A stretch of DNA of 64,000 nucleotides from positions 1 through 64,000 of the forward strand of contig JARGFH010000007.1 of the NCBI GenBank assembly GCA_029210695.1, in the 5' to 3' direction. Position 1 is the first letter of the stretch; each line of letters begins with the position of its first letter. The stretch comes from Acidimicrobiia bacterium (GTDB taxonomy: Bacteria > Actinomycetota > Acidimicrobiia > Spongiisociales > JAHEDJ01). Both the position numbers and the translations under genes were made by a program. This document shows, piece by piece, positions 35,468 to 45,005 of this stretch. The notes beneath the pieces were generated by a model that ran no database searches, had not been told where the DNA came from, and saw nothing but the letters and a program-made list of their open reading frames with translations.

Positions 35468-36958
35468 CTACCTTCGCCAAAGATCCCTGGTGAAGAGCAG
35501 GAGCACCGGGAAGATCTCGAGTCGGCCGGCGATCATGAGAAACGCCAGAAGCCATTTGCCGAGCCACGGGACGGCGAGGAAGTTCGATGTCGGCCCGACG
35601 ATACCGAGGCCCGGGCCGATATTGCCGAGTGACGATGCAACCGCTGAGGTAGATGTAACCAGATCGAGGCCGGTGCCCAGCCTCGACTCAATCAAGCCGA
35701 GCAGCACCGTCCCCGTCATGAACAGGAACATGTAGAACAGGAAGAACGACTGGACCGAGCCGACGATGGGGTCGGGTACCGCCTTCCCTCCGAAACGGGT
35801 CACGATGACCGCCCTCGGGTGAACCAACCGGCGGAGGTCTGCGGCCGCCGAGCGGGTCAGTACAGCAACGCGAAACGTCTTGACACCACCCGCGGTGGAT
35901 CCTGAACTGCCTCCAAGGAACATCAACCCGACGATGAGTATCTGAAGACCCGGCGCCCACGCTCCGAAGTCGGCGGTGGCGAATCCGGTCGTCGTCATGA
36001 TCGAGGTGGCGGTGAAGGCAGCATCTCGCAGCGATCCGTGCCACGTGTCGCTCGCCCAGATGCCGACGGCGACCACCGCGATCGCGCCAACGAGGAGGAA
36101 GGTGTAGAGCCGGAACTCGGTGTTGCGAAGGTACTCGCCGGGTCTCCGTAGCGCACGGAAGTGCAGGGCGAACGATGCCCCCGCAATGAACATGAAAGCG
36201 GTAATGACCCATTGGGTGTAGGGGCTGAAACCGGTGATGGAGGTCGCCTCGGTCCCGAATCCGCCGGTCGACATGGTCGTAAACGAATGCGCAACCGCCT
36301 GAAAGAGGTTCATGTCTCCAGCCCACAACATGAGCACTTCGAGCAACGTGAAGGCGACGTAGATCCACCACAGTCGCTTGGCCGTTTCGCGAAAGCGCGG
36401 GGTCAATCGGTCGGGTTGCGGTCCGGGCGATTCGGCCTTGGCCAGCTGGACACCGCCGACGCCGAGCAGGGGCAGGACGGCAATCGACAAAACGATCACC
36501 CCCATCCCGCCCAACCACTGGGTTCCGGCCCGCCAGATCAGAATGCCGTGTGAGAGAGCCCCCGGGTCGGGGATTATTGAAGCACCCGTCGTAGTGAACC
36601 CGGCCGCGGTTTCAAAGAAAGCATCGGTGAGGTTCGGGATCGATCCGGTGAAGAGATAGGGGAGAGTGCCGAAGAACGCCATGACGAACCAGGCCAGCCC
36701 GACTGCCGCAAACCCCTCTTTGGTGGTGAGCACACCGTGTCGGCCGATGAAGCGCCAGCCGATGAGGCCGACGGTCACGGTGACGGCCGCCGCAAGAAGG
36801 ATCTGACCCGCTTCGGCCCACTCCTGGTAAGCCAGCGAGACCAGGGCGGCCGGAACCATGGCAACGCCGCTGGCCGCCACGACCGCACCGATGATCAGCG
36901 AGAGCTGGCGGCCCATGGAAACCTGCTGGGATGCGCTGGTCGAACCGGAGGACGACAT
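35468..36958 (-). CDS. trkH: TrkH-type potassium uptake pore (copy 2)
   Basis: The product is 496 aa, with the same multi-spanning layout as copy 1. Filter-region segments are TAAGFTTTGASII, MSTGGFGTEA, TTTGFATADFG and AVASSLGNIGPGLG. GSSGSTAGGVKTFR is conserved. The ATG at 36958 overlaps the stop of the long TrkA gene by one base (TGATG). The two pores differ clearly in sequence, so they are not a recent duplication. Confidence 0.92.
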   Translation of the reverse strand: MSSSGSTSASQQVSMGRQLSLIIGAVVAASGVAMVPAALVSLAYQEWAEAGQILLAAAVTVTVGLIGWRFIGRHGVLTTKEGFAAVGLAWFVMAFFGTLPYLFTGSIPNLTDAFFETAAGFTTTGASIIPDPGALSHGILIWRAGTQWLGGMGVIVLSIAVLPLLGVGGVQLAKAESPGPQPDRLTPRFRETAKRLWWIYVAFTLLEVLMLWAGDMNLFQAVAHSFTTMSTGGFGTEATSITGFSPYTQWVITAFMFIAGASFALHFRALRRPGEYLRNTEFRLYTFLLVGAIAVVAVGIWASDTWHGSLRDAAFTATSIMTTTGFATADFGAWAPGLQILIVGLMFLGGSSGSTAGGVKTFRVAVLTRSAAADLRRLVHPRAVIVTRFGGKAVPDPIVGSVQSFFLFYMFLFMTGTVLLGLIESRLGTGLDLVTSTSAVASSLGNIGPGLGIVGPTSNFLAVPWLGKWLLAFLMIAGRLEIFPVLLLFTRDLWRR

Positions 36959-38286
36959 CAGCCCGTGAAGAGTTGCTCGACGTCGTGGATAGCCGTCGGA
37001 AGAGCAAATAGAATGAGGCGGTCACGGGCATGGATCTCTGTTGCGCCGTGCGGGACGACCACGTCGCCCTCGCGATGGATGCCTCCGATGATGGCGCCCG
37101 AGGTGAGGTCGAGTTCTCGGAGGAGCTTGCCAACCGCCCGGCTTTCCGGTGCCACTTCGATCTCAATGGCCTCGGCGTCGGTGTCCTTAAAGGTTGCCAC
37201 CGAGTGAATACGACCTCGCCGAACGAATCTGAGAATGGCATTGGCGGCTGCCAGGCGGGCGGAGACTGCTGCGTCGATGCCGCTGCCTCCCAGCAGGCCT
37301 ACGTAGGCAATCCGGTTGAACCGGGCAACCGTCGTAGATGCACCGAGTGCTTTCCCGACCATGCAAGAGAGGGCGTTGATTTGATCCCATCCTGTCAGGC
37401 CCACGATGGCGTCTTTGTCGCTGACTCCCAGCTCTTCCAGTACGGCCGGGTTGGTTGCATCGGCGCACAAGACCAGCACCCGATCGTGCCGTTCTGCGAG
37501 CGATCGGCATCGATCACCATCCTCGTCGACCATTACGACGTCAACTCCCCTTTCAAGGAGGCGATCTGCGGTGAGCTCGGCAAGTCGGGTGGCGCCGACG
37601 ATGATCGCTCTGCGTATGGGCTCCTGGTGCACACCCATGAACTCGGTGGCTCTGTCGAGGTTGGCGCGAGTCGTCATCAACAGCACGTGGTCGAGTTCCT
37701 CGATCACCGTGTCGCCGCGCGCCACGATGGTCTCGCCGTGGCGGACCACGGCAACCACGACCCATTCCCAGTTGGTTGCAGAGCGAAGTTCGCTGAGTGG
37801 TACTTTGACCATCGGGCTGTTCTTACGTGCAATGCTGCCAACCAGAACCAGTTCGCCGCGGGCGAACTCAACGAGGTCCGAGACGCCGCTGTGGCCAAGC
37901 AGGCCGACAATTTCTCGTGCCGCCATTTCGCCGGGATCGATGACGACGTCAACGCCGAGTCCAACCAGACCCGAGCGCAGCTCCTGGTCCTCGATACGAG
38001 CAACGGTCCGTTTCACCCCCATGGTGCGGGCGGTGTGACAAGCAAGCGCATTTGCACCATCGGAATTCGATACCGCAATCAGGAGATCCGCCTTCCGTAT
38101 CCCTGCTTCCTCCAGGGAGCTGGGGCTGGCGCCGTTACCGACGATGACAAGCGCATCGACCCGGTCCTGGAGCTCGGCGGCGTGACGCTCGTCGCTTTCG
38201 ATCACGACAACATCCTGGCCCTCACTCGATAGGCGTGCGGCCAGGTAGGAACCGACCGCTCCTGCTCCGACTATCACAATTCTCAT
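36958..38286 (-). CDS. trkA: TrkA potassium uptake regulator with two RCK units
   Basis: The product is 442 aa from the ATG at 38286; the open frame extends upstream but the Rossmann start MRIVIVGAGAVGSYLAARL fixes the N-terminus. A second nucleotide-binding fold begins near residue 220 (RRAIIVGATRLAELTADRLL). TrkA-C domains follow each (about 135-215 and 360-440). This is the full-length TrkA plan, in contrast to the two single-unit proteins nearby. It heads the minus-strand potassium operon and is divergent from proA, with an 83-nt shared promoter region. Confidence 0.92.
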   Translation of the reverse strand: MRIVIVGAGAVGSYLAARLSSEGQDVVVIESDERHAAELQDRVDALVIVGNGASPSSLEEAGIRKADLLIAVSNSDGANALACHTARTMGVKRTVARIEDQELRSGLVGLGVDVVIDPGEMAAREIVGLLGHSGVSDLVEFARGELVLVGSIARKNSPMVKVPLSELRSATNWEWVVVAVVRHGETIVARGDTVIEELDHVLLMTTRANLDRATEFMGVHQEPIRRAIIVGATRLAELTADRLLERGVDVVMVDEDGDRCRSLAERHDRVLVLCADATNPAVLEELGVSDKDAIVGLTGWDQINALSCMVGKALGASTTVARFNRIAYVGLLGGSGIDAAVSARLAAANAILRFVRRGRIHSVATFKDTDAEAIEIEVAPESRAVGKLLRELDLTSGAIIGGIHREGDVVVPHGATEIHARDRLILFALPTAIHDVEQLFTG

Positions 38287-38369
38287 TCGCCGACCGCGCC
38301 TCCCTGAGGTAGCTCGACAGGGTAGTACCGGCCAAGTGCCGGGACGGGCCGAACTACACTCCGGCCGGA

Positions 38370-39611
38370 ATGATCGATCAGATGGGCTCGAAGGCGAGTG
38401 ATTCTGCACGAATCCTTGCCTCTCTCGACACTGCCACAAAGAACGAGGCGCTCTTCGCCATGGCGGGTGAGCTCGACGCGCGCGTCGCCTCCATCCTGGC
38501 GGCGAATGCTGATGACATGCAGGATGCCCGTGCTCAGGGCATCAGTGGCTCTCTTCTCGACCGGTTGGCGCTCAGTCCCGACCGTGTCGGTGCGATCGCG
38601 AATGGCTTGCGCAAGGTGGCGGGATTGCCGGATCCGATCGGATCGCTGACGGGTGGCTGGGTGCTGACGAACGGCATCCGTCTGCAGCGAATACGCGTTC
38701 CGCTGGGAGTAGTGGCGATCATCTACGAGGCCCGGCCCAATGTGACGGCGGATGCGGCGGGGCTGTGTTTCAAGTCCGGCAATGCTTCAATTCTACGCGG
38801 TTCGTCTTACACACTGCGGTCGAACAACGCGATCGCCAACGCCCTGCGGGCCGCCCTCGAGGGGCTCGGCCTGCCTGCCGACGGCGTCCAACTCATGCAG
38901 GACACGAGCCGGGAGGGCGCCACCGCGCTCATGCAGGCGAAGGATTGGATCGATCTTCTCGTGCCGAGGGGCGGTCCCGGCCTTATCTCTGCCATCGAAG
39001 AACTGGCGACCGTGCCATTCGTGATAGATGGGGCCGGGAATTGCCACGTCTATGTTGATGCCTCGGCTGACCTCGAGATGGCGGCTGACATCGCGTTCAA
39101 CGCCAAGACACACCGACCCGGTGTGTGCAATGCAGCCGAGAAGTTGTTGGTGCACGGGGACGTCGCCGCCGAGTTCCTGCCCGTCATTGCAGAGCGATTG
39201 CTGAGTGCGGGCGTTGAACTGCGCGGTGATGCTGAAACCCGGGTCATTCTCCCGGGCATCGCACCCGCAACTGAGGACGATTGGCCGACCGAGTTCCTTG
39301 ATCTCGTCATGGCGATCAAGGTGGTGCCGTCGCTCGATGCCGCGCTCGATCACATTCGTGCGTACTCGACCGGACACACGGAGGCGATAGTGACAGGCGA
39401 TCTGATGGCTTCCGAGCGATTCGTGCGTGAGACCGACAGCGCGGTCGTCATGGTGAATGCTTCAACGCGTTTCACCGACGGCGAGGAGTTCGGCTTCGGC
39501 GCCGAGATAGGTATCTCTACCCAGAAGCTGCATGTTCGCGGCCCGATGGGCCTGGAGGCACTCACCACAGAGAAGTACGTGTTGCATGGGGAAGGCCAGA
39601 TCCGTTCATGA
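38370..39611 (+). CDS. proA: Gamma-glutamyl phosphate reductase
   Basis: The product is 413 aa, an NADPH enzyme of proline biosynthesis that reduces gamma-glutamyl phosphate. VPLGVVAIIYEARPNVTADAA, FKSGNASILRGS and HRPGVCNAAEKLL (with the catalytic Cys) are the ProA signatures. The C-terminal GEEFGFGAEIGISTQKLH and RGPMGLEALT are also conserved. A TACACT at about 20 nt upstream may be the -10 of its promoter. It overlaps the moxR-like gene by 4 nt. Confidence 0.95.
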   Translation: MIDQMGSKASDSARILASLDTATKNEALFAMAGELDARVASILAANADDMQDARAQGISGSLLDRLALSPDRVGAIANGLRKVAGLPDPIGSLTGGWVLTNGIRLQRIRVPLGVVAIIYEARPNVTADAAGLCFKSGNASILRGSSYTLRSNNAIANALRAALEGLGLPADGVQLMQDTSREGATALMQAKDWIDLLVPRGGPGLISAIEELATVPFVIDGAGNCHVYVDASADLEMAADIAFNAKTHRPGVCNAAEKLLVHGDVAAEFLPVIAERLLSAGVELRGDAETRVILPGIAPATEDDWPTEFLDLVMAIKVVPSLDAALDHIRAYSTGHTEAIVTGDLMASERFVRETDSAVVMVNASTRFTDGEEFGFGAEIGISTQKLHVRGPMGLEALTTEKYVLHGEGQIRS

Positions 39612-40462
39612 TCACATTTGCCGCACCGGGTGATGTCAAAGTCGCACTCGACGAAGCGAAGTACCTGGCAGACGATCGTATTGCTCAGGTTGTCTTCCTC
39701 GCCGAACGCCTGGGCAAACCGGTGCTGATCGAGGGTCCGGCCGGTGTCGGCAAGACCGAACTCGCCAAAGCCCTGGCAGCTGTCCACGAGAGACGGTTGA
39801 TCCGCTTGCAGTGTTACGAGGGGCTGGACGAATCGAAAGCCCTTTACGAGTGGAACTACAAGAAGCAACTTCTTCGAATTCAAGCCGACCAGGGATCGGA
39901 CTGGAGTGAGCTCGAAGACGACATCTTCAGCGAGGACTATCTGCTGACCCGCCCGCTGCTCGAGGCGATCACCACCGATGAGCCGGTGGTCTTGTTGATC
40001 GATGAGATCGACCGGGTTGAGGTGGAGACGGAGGCGCTCCTCCTCGAGGTGCTTTCCGAATTCCAGGTGTCGATTCCTGAACTCGGAACGATGCGGGCGA
40101 AGTCCCAACCGCTTGTGTTGCTCACGTCGAACAACACACGGGAGCTCTCCGAGGCCCTCAAGCGCCGTTGCCTGTTCCTCCACATCGGATACCCGACGGT
40201 TGAGCGCGAGAAGGCGATCCTCCTGGCCCGGGTTGAAGGGGTGACCGAGCATCTGGCGGAGCAAGTGGCTCGTATCGTCCGGAGTGTGCGCAGTTTCGAC
40301 CTGAAGAAGCCACCATCGGTATCTGAGTCGATCGACTGGGCGAGAACCCTCATCGCGCTCGGTGTGGCCGAGGTTGAAGCTTCGGATGTCATCGATACGC
40401 TCCACGTGCTGCTCAAGTACCAGACTGACATCGAGCGAGTCGCCAAAGACCTCGAAGTCTGA
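39608..40462 (+). CDS. MoxR-type AAA+ ATPase
   Basis: The product is 284 aa. The Walker A motif is EGPAGVGKTELAKAL near residue 39, Walker B VLLIDEIDRV near 130, and sensor-1 LVLLTSNNTREL near 175. These ATPases act as chaperone-like partners of VWA-domain proteins, and one is encoded 5 nt downstream. The closest known arrangement is CoxD-CoxE of CO dehydrogenase maturation, but no cox structural gene is nearby. The start overlaps the proA stop. Confidence 0.9.
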   Translation: MITFAAPGDVKVALDEAKYLADDRIAQVVFLAERLGKPVLIEGPAGVGKTELAKALAAVHERRLIRLQCYEGLDESKALYEWNYKKQLLRIQADQGSDWSELEDDIFSEDYLLTRPLLEAITTDEPVVLLIDEIDRVEVETEALLLEVLSEFQVSIPELGTMRAKSQPLVLLTSNNTRELSEALKRRCLFLHIGYPTVEREKAILLARVEGVTEHLAEQVARIVRSVRSFDLKKPPSVSESIDWARTLIALGVAEVEASDVIDTLHVLLKYQTDIERVAKDLEV

Positions 40463-40476
40463 GTGGGTTGAGCTTC

Positions 40477-41952
40477 ATGCTGCTCGACGTCCTCACCGGA
40501 TTCATCCAGGAGCTGAGAGCAGCGGGCGTTCCCGTGTCGATGGTAGAAGCAATCGATGCCACGGAAGCGCTCCGTTTCACGGATCTTGCCGAGCGGCCTG
40601 CGTTCAAGGCAACGCTCGAAACCACTCTGGTCAAGAACGTTCGTCACCTCGAAGCCTTCGACACGGCGTTCGAGGTGTACTTCGCCCATCATCGACCCGA
40701 ACCCGAATCTTCCGGCGAGAAGTCCGGTCCAGACGCGTCGCAGCAGCCGCCCGGGCAGTCCGACCGGCCGGGTGCCGGAGGCGAGGTAGACCTCGACGAG
40801 TTGCTCGAAGCCCTCTTCCAGGCGCTTTTGTCAGATGATCTCGCAGGGATCCGGGCCCTGGTCAGGCGAGCGGTCGACGAGTTCGCCGGCATTGAGCCTG
40901 GACGACCGGTGGGCGGCACGTATTACCTCTACCGGACGCAGCGGCGGTTGGGGATCGAAGGCCTGCTCGAGCGACTTCTGGAGTCTGAACAGGGCAAGGC
41001 CCAGTCCGATCTCGAAGAGCGCCTCATCCGCGAAGAATACGAGGAGCGGATCGAGCAACTCCGTGAGGAGATCCGTGACGAGATCCGGCGCCGGTTGGTA
41101 GCCGACCGGGGTCGAGAAGCTGTGGCCAAGACCCTCAGGAAGCCCTTGCTCGAAGACGTTGATCTGATGCATGCCTCCCGGGCCGACCTGGCCCAAATCG
41201 AGCAAATCATCAACCCGCTGACCCGCAAGCTGGCGGCGCGTTTGGCTCACAAGCGCCGGCTGCGGCGGTCGGGACGACTCGACTTTCGGAGAACGATGCG
41301 CCGATCACTGGCGACGGGCGGCGTCCCGATCGACCCCCAATTCCGCGTGCCGCATCCGATCAAGCCGGAGATCTTCATGTTGTGTGATATCTCCGGATCG
41401 ATGGCTACATTCGCCCGGTTCACTCTCCAGTTCATGTATGCGATGTCGAGTCAGTTCTCGAAGGTGCGATCGTTTGCCTTCATCGATGCTCTCGACGAGG
41501 TCACTTCATATCTGGAGGTTGGAACCGATTTCCCACAGGCGCTCGACCGGATCTCCACGGAGGCCGAGGTCGTGTGGGTAGATGGTCATTCCGACTACGG
41601 CCGATCGTTGGACCAGTTCTGGGACCGTTTCGGTGGCAGCCTGACCCGCCGGTCCACGGTCATCCTCACCGGAGACGCTCGCAACAACTACCGGGACGTG
41701 AACAGCTCAATCCTCCCCAAACTGGTTGAGGTCTCACGAGCCGTGTACTGGCTCAACCCTGAGCCGGAGGCATACTGGGACACCGGGGATTCGGTAATGG
41801 GTGCCTATTCCCGCCATTGCACCGGGGCGTATGAGGTGCGGAACCTCCGCCAACTCGAGGCATTTGTCGAGCAGATTGCGCTGCCTCCTGTGGGTCGAGT
41901 TGCCCGCCCGGTGCCTCACGAACCCGGTCCCGGACGTTTCTGGCGACGCTGA
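40477..41952 (+). CDS. VWA-domain protein, CoxE-like
   Basis: The product is 491 aa. The N-terminal half is helical and charged, with a Ser/Pro/Gly-rich linker around residues 75-105 (ESSGEKSGPDASQQPPGQ). A long coiled coil follows around 170-210. The C-terminal VWA domain has the MIDAS motif DISGSMATF near residue 305 and a later conserved Asp in LTGDARNN. The ATG at 40477 is used; TTG at 40468 is a possible alternative. It works with the preceding MoxR ATPase, probably as a metal-dependent scaffold for maturation of some target complex that is not identifiable here. Confidence 0.85.
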   Translation: MLLDVLTGFIQELRAAGVPVSMVEAIDATEALRFTDLAERPAFKATLETTLVKNVRHLEAFDTAFEVYFAHHRPEPESSGEKSGPDASQQPPGQSDRPGAGGEVDLDELLEALFQALLSDDLAGIRALVRRAVDEFAGIEPGRPVGGTYYLYRTQRRLGIEGLLERLLESEQGKAQSDLEERLIREEYEERIEQLREEIRDEIRRRLVADRGREAVAKTLRKPLLEDVDLMHASRADLAQIEQIINPLTRKLAARLAHKRRLRRSGRLDFRRTMRRSLATGGVPIDPQFRVPHPIKPEIFMLCDISGSMATFARFTLQFMYAMSSQFSKVRSFAFIDALDEVTSYLEVGTDFPQALDRISTEAEVVWVDGHSDYGRSLDQFWDRFGGSLTRRSTVILTGDARNNYRDVNSSILPKLVEVSRAVYWLNPEPEAYWDTGDSVMGAYSRHCTGAYEVRNLRQLEAFVEQIALPPVGRVARPVPHEPGPGRFWRR

Positions 41953-42122
41953 ACCAACTAGTCAATCTGCGGTTTCTTTGCATAGTTAGGATTGTGCGTA
42001 AAGATACGGGTCTGAGGGGTCGATACCAGACACATAGGTTGGGCGAAAGCGACCACTTTTCGATCGCCGGGCCCGGCCGACGAGATTGAGTAGCAGGTAG
42101 CAGAGTGCTTGAGGAGACAGTT

Positions 42123-42512
42123 GTGACACAGCGGGTGCTGGTCGTTGAGGACTCGGCGGTGATCCGCCGGTTGATCGAAGTCTGTCTTCGCCCTGCCAGC
42201 CTGGAAGTGATCATGAGGGAGGATGGGCCGCAGGGCCTCGAAGCAGCCATCACAGATCAGCCCGACCTCCTTGTCCTCGATATCGGCCTTCCTGAAATGG
42301 ACGGGTGGGAGGTCCTCTACAGGCTCCGCTCGGACATCCGCACCAAGAATCTTCCAGTGCTAGTGCTCACAGCACACGCTGAAGAAGAGTCCCGGAGGCG
42401 AGCTGATGAGGGCGGTGCCGATGCCTTCGTCACAAAGCCCTTCCAGCCCAACGAATTCCGCCAGGAAGTTCTCAACCTGCTGGCCCGCCCGCGGGCGGCC
42501 GTCAGCCTGTAG
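42123..42512 (+). CDS. Single-domain response regulator
   Basis: The product is 129 aa and contains only a receiver domain. Acidic residues EDS follow the first strand, the phospho-acceptor Asp lies in LLVLDIGLPEMDG near residue 50, the conserved Thr is in VLTAHAEEE, and the Lys is in VTKPFQP. GTG at 42123 is chosen because GAGGAG lies 6 nt before it, rather than the GTG at 42105. No histidine kinase is adjacent. The 170 nt before it are unusually AT-rich for this window and may hold the promoter. Confidence 0.9.
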   Translation: MTQRVLVVEDSAVIRRLIEVCLRPASLEVIMREDGPQGLEAAITDQPDLLVLDIGLPEMDGWEVLYRLRSDIRTKNLPVLVLTAHAEEESRRRADEGGADAFVTKPFQPNEFRQEVLNLLARPRAAVSL

Positions 42513-42519
42513 GAAGCCC

Positions 42520-42536
42520 CGGGTTCTCAGAACCCG
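42520..42536 (+). terminator. Short hairpin after the response regulator
   Basis: CGGGTTC-TCA-GAACCCG is a 7-bp perfect stem beginning 8 nt after the stop codon. There is no T run, so termination efficiency is uncertain. Confidence 0.45.
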
Positions 42537-42704
42537 TCGCCTGAGTTCTCTGCTGGTTCTTCCCTGCCAGCTGCCTATGGTCAACTGCGAACCGCCCTTG
42601 CGTATGGCCCCGGTTCGCCAGGCGGCGGGTACCGGGTAAATTGGCGTAGTTGGGGGTCGCCGTCGGCGCTCTATCGTCAGATCAATCGTTTTCCAGGAGG
42701 ATCC

Positions 42705-43706
42705 ATGAAAGTTGCCATCAACGGTTTCGGGCGTATCGGACGCGCAGTCTTCCGTATCATCGCCGAGCGAAACGACCCCGATCTCCAGGTCGTTGCCGTC
42801 AATGACCTGACCGATGACGACACGCTCGCCCATCTGCTCAAGTACGACACGGTGTTCGGTCGGTTTCCCGGAGACATCGAAGTTGGCGACGGCGTCATGA
42901 AGGCCGGCGGCCAGACCGTTGCGATGCTCATGGAGCGCGACCCGGCCGCCCTCCCGTGGAGCGAACTCGGAGTGGACGTGGTAGTCGAGTCCACCGGCGT
43001 GTTCCGCGATCGCCCGTCACTGGAGAAGCATCTGGCGGCCGGCGCCAAGCGGGTACTGCTTACTGTTCCCGCCAAAGACCCGGTCGACGCCACGGTCGTA
43101 ATGGGGGTCAACGACGAGACGATGACTGCCGAGGCCAAGCTGGTCTCGAACGCGTCGTGCACGACTAACTGCCTGGCACCGCTTGTGAAAGTACTCGACG
43201 AAGCGTTCGGCATCGAGCGTGGATTGATGACCACGATTCACGCCTATACAAACGACCAGAACATTGCCGACAGCCCGCACAAGGACCTTCGTCGGGCCCG
43301 TCACGCGGCCGCCAACATCATCCCGACGACCACCGGGGCGGCGCGGGCCGTCGGCAAGGTTCTACCGCATCTAGAGGGCAAGCTAGATGGCATGGCAATG
43401 CGGGTTCCCGTTGCAGATGGCTCGATCGTCGACTTTGTCGCAGAACTCAAAGTCGACGTGACGAAGGAACAGATCAATGCCGCCTTCAAAGCTGCTGCCG
43501 AGGGAGAACTGAAGGGCATCCTCGAATACACCGAAGACCCCATCGTCTCCTCCGACATCATCGGGAATCCGCATTCCAGTATCTTCGATTCCCAGCTGAC
43601 CTCGGTCATGGGCGGAAATCTGGTCAAGGTTGTGTCGTGGTACGACAACGAGTGGGGATACTCGAGCCGCGTCGTCGACATGCTCTCGGCGATGGCGGAT
43701 CAGTAG
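42705..43706 (+). CDS. gap: Glyceraldehyde-3-phosphate dehydrogenase
   Basis: The product is 333 aa and catalyses the NAD-dependent glycolytic step. The N-terminal NAD fold starts [18 protein letters not shown], the catalytic cysteine is in [13 protein letters not shown] near residue 152, and the active His is in [22 protein letters not shown] is the C-terminal signature. AGGAGG lies 6 nt before the ATG. It stands as a single gene, not clustered with pgk or tpi within the window. Confidence 0.97.
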   Translation: MKVAINGFGRIGRAVFRIIAERNDPDLQVVAVNDLTDDDTLAHLLKYDTVFGRFPGDIEVGDGVMKAGGQTVAMLMERDPAALPWSELGVDVVVESTGVFRDRPSLEKHLAAGAKRVLLTVPAKDPVDATVVMGVNDETMTAEAKLVSNASCTTNCLAPLVKVLDEAFGIERGLMTTIHAYTNDQNIADSPHKDLRRARHAAANIIPTTTGAARAVGKVLPHLEGKLDGMAMRVPVADGSIVDFVAELKVDVTKEQINAAFKAAAEGELKGILEYTEDPIVSSDIIGNPHSSIFDSQLTSVMGGNLVKVVSWYDNEWGYSSRVVDMLSAMADQ

Positions 43707-43738
43707 CAACCGGCATCGAGTCGGCCCCCTACGCGTGT

Positions 43739-43808
43739 CTCCCTCGCGGCACGTGGGGGAGTACAACCTACGATCCATGAGCGTTTCTCCCTCGCGTTAG
43801 CGGGGGAG
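43739..43808. repeat. Two related CTCCC...GGGAG hairpins after gap
   Basis: CTCCCTCGC-GTTA-GCGGGGGAG (43787-43808) is a 9-bp stem. A partly matching unit with the same left arm (CTCCCTCGCGG) and GGGGGAG right arm is at 43739-43761. They probably serve as terminator for gap, and their similarity suggests a duplicated intergenic unit. Confidence 0.5.
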
Positions 43809-43935
43809 ATGCCGAGTCTTCGAGGCAGAGGGGGCAGCGGGACGGGATAGTCGAACAGGCGAACGAGGCACTTCACCCGCCGTCGACATGGTCTTACAGT
43901 GACGGTGGCGGTCGGCGGGCGGGGAGAGGAGTTCG

Positions 43936-44439
43936 TTGTATCTCGCCTCCGCCATCTTGCTGGCGATCAACCTGCTCATCCCGGCTGCGGCAAGCTGTGG
44001 TGGCATGGACCCGCCGGTCCCCGGTCCAGTGGTTCAAGGATTCGAGCCGGTGGGCCGGTATGCAGGCCACTGGGGTGTCGACTACCACGCGGTTGCGGGT
44101 ACGGCAGTCACCGCCGGTCAAGCCGGGACGGTGTCCTTTGCCGGCGTCGTGGCCGGTAATCGGACGATCACGATCGACCATGGTGGCGGGGTGAAGTCCA
44201 GCTACTCGTATCTGTCGTCGGTCTCGGTCGAGGTCGGTGAGCGCATCCGTCGCGGTGCGGCCATCGGTCTGTCCGGTCGTGCCCACGGGACGGATGCCGT
44301 CCATTTCTCCGTGAGGGTCGGCGGGACCTACGTCGATCCGAACCGACTGTTTTCGTGTTCGCTGCTCGATCCGGCCGCCGCCCTCCGACTCGTGCCCGTC
44401 TCCCGAAGGTCTCGATCGTCCGCCTATCCTGTCGGATAG
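43936..44439 (+). CDS. M23/LytM-domain exported protein, probably catalytically degenerate
   Basis: The product is 167 aa. It has a signal peptide or N-terminal anchor (YLASAILLAINLLIPAAASC, possible lipobox-like AASC). The LytM fold shows HWGVDYHA, with the first zinc ligands His and Asp, and GAAIGLSGRAHG. The expected H-x-H motif (HLHFEVR in active enzymes) reads AVHFSVR, so the first His is Ala. It may bind peptidoglycan or regulate an amidase, as EnvC-type proteins do. The start is TTG at 43936 with GGGGAGAGGAG upstream. Its stop overlaps the nadD start by one base. Confidence 0.75.
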   Translation: MYLASAILLAINLLIPAAASCGGMDPPVPGPVVQGFEPVGRYAGHWGVDYHAVAGTAVTAGQAGTVSFAGVVAGNRTITIDHGGGVKSSYSYLSSVSVEVGERIRRGAAIGLSGRAHGTDAVHFSVRVGGTYVDPNRLFSCSLLDPAAALRLVPVSRRSRSSAYPVG

Positions 44440-45005
44440 TGAAAAGGGGCATTCTAGGCGGAACATTCGATCCGCCCCACATAGCGCATCTAATCGCCGG
44501 CGAGGCCGCCTACCGGCAACTGGCGCTCGACATCGTCTCCTTCGTCCCGGCCGGGTCGCCATGGCAAAAGGCCGACTCGGGCGTTTCCGGCGCCGAGCAT
44601 CGATTGGCGATGATCAGCCTCAGCGTCGAGCATATTCCGTACTTCGTGGCAGACGACATTGAAATCCGGAGGGAGGGGTCGAGCTTCATGGTCGACACGG
44701 TAGAGTCATTCGACGGCGAGGACATCGTCCTGATCCTGGGGGCCGATGCTGCGCTCGGCATCCGCTCATGGCATCGGTGGAGGGATCTCCTCGAGCGAGT
44801 CGACTTGGCCGTTGCGCCCAGACCAGGGGTTGGACGCCACGAGGTCGAGCATGCTGTACCCAAACCCATCGAATGGCTCGATATGGCGCCGCTCGACCTC
44901 TCCGCAACCGACGTGCGCGAGCGGGCTCGCAAAGGCTTGAGCATCCGGTTCTATGTGCGCGAACGGGTGTGGCAGTACGTGCAGGAGCATCACGTTTATG
45001 GCTAG
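44439..45005 (+). CDS. nadD: Nicotinate-nucleotide adenylyltransferase
   Basis: The product is 188 aa and makes deamido-NAD from nicotinate mononucleotide and ATP. The nucleotidyltransferase motif GGTFDPPHIAHL is at residues 6-17, and SATDVRERARKG near 150 is the SxTxxR motif. The start GTG at 44439 leads directly into MKRGILGGTFDPPH; the frame is open further upstream but lies in the previous gene. It overlaps the next gene by 8 nt. Confidence 0.94.
   Translation: MKRGILGGTFDPPHIAHLIAGEAAYRQLALDIVSFVPAGSPWQKADSGVSGAEHRLAMISLSVEHIPYFVADDIEIRREGSSFMVDTVESFDGEDIVLILGADAALGIRSWHRWRDLLERVDLAVAPRPGVGRHEVEHAVPKPIEWLDMAPLDLSATDVRERARKGLSIRFYVRERVWQYVQEHHVYG

Noticed and set aside
37030-38232. A 400-codon plus-strand frame opposite trkA
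   Set aside because: The minus strand encodes an unmistakable TrkA with two Rossmann motifs; the plus frame has none.
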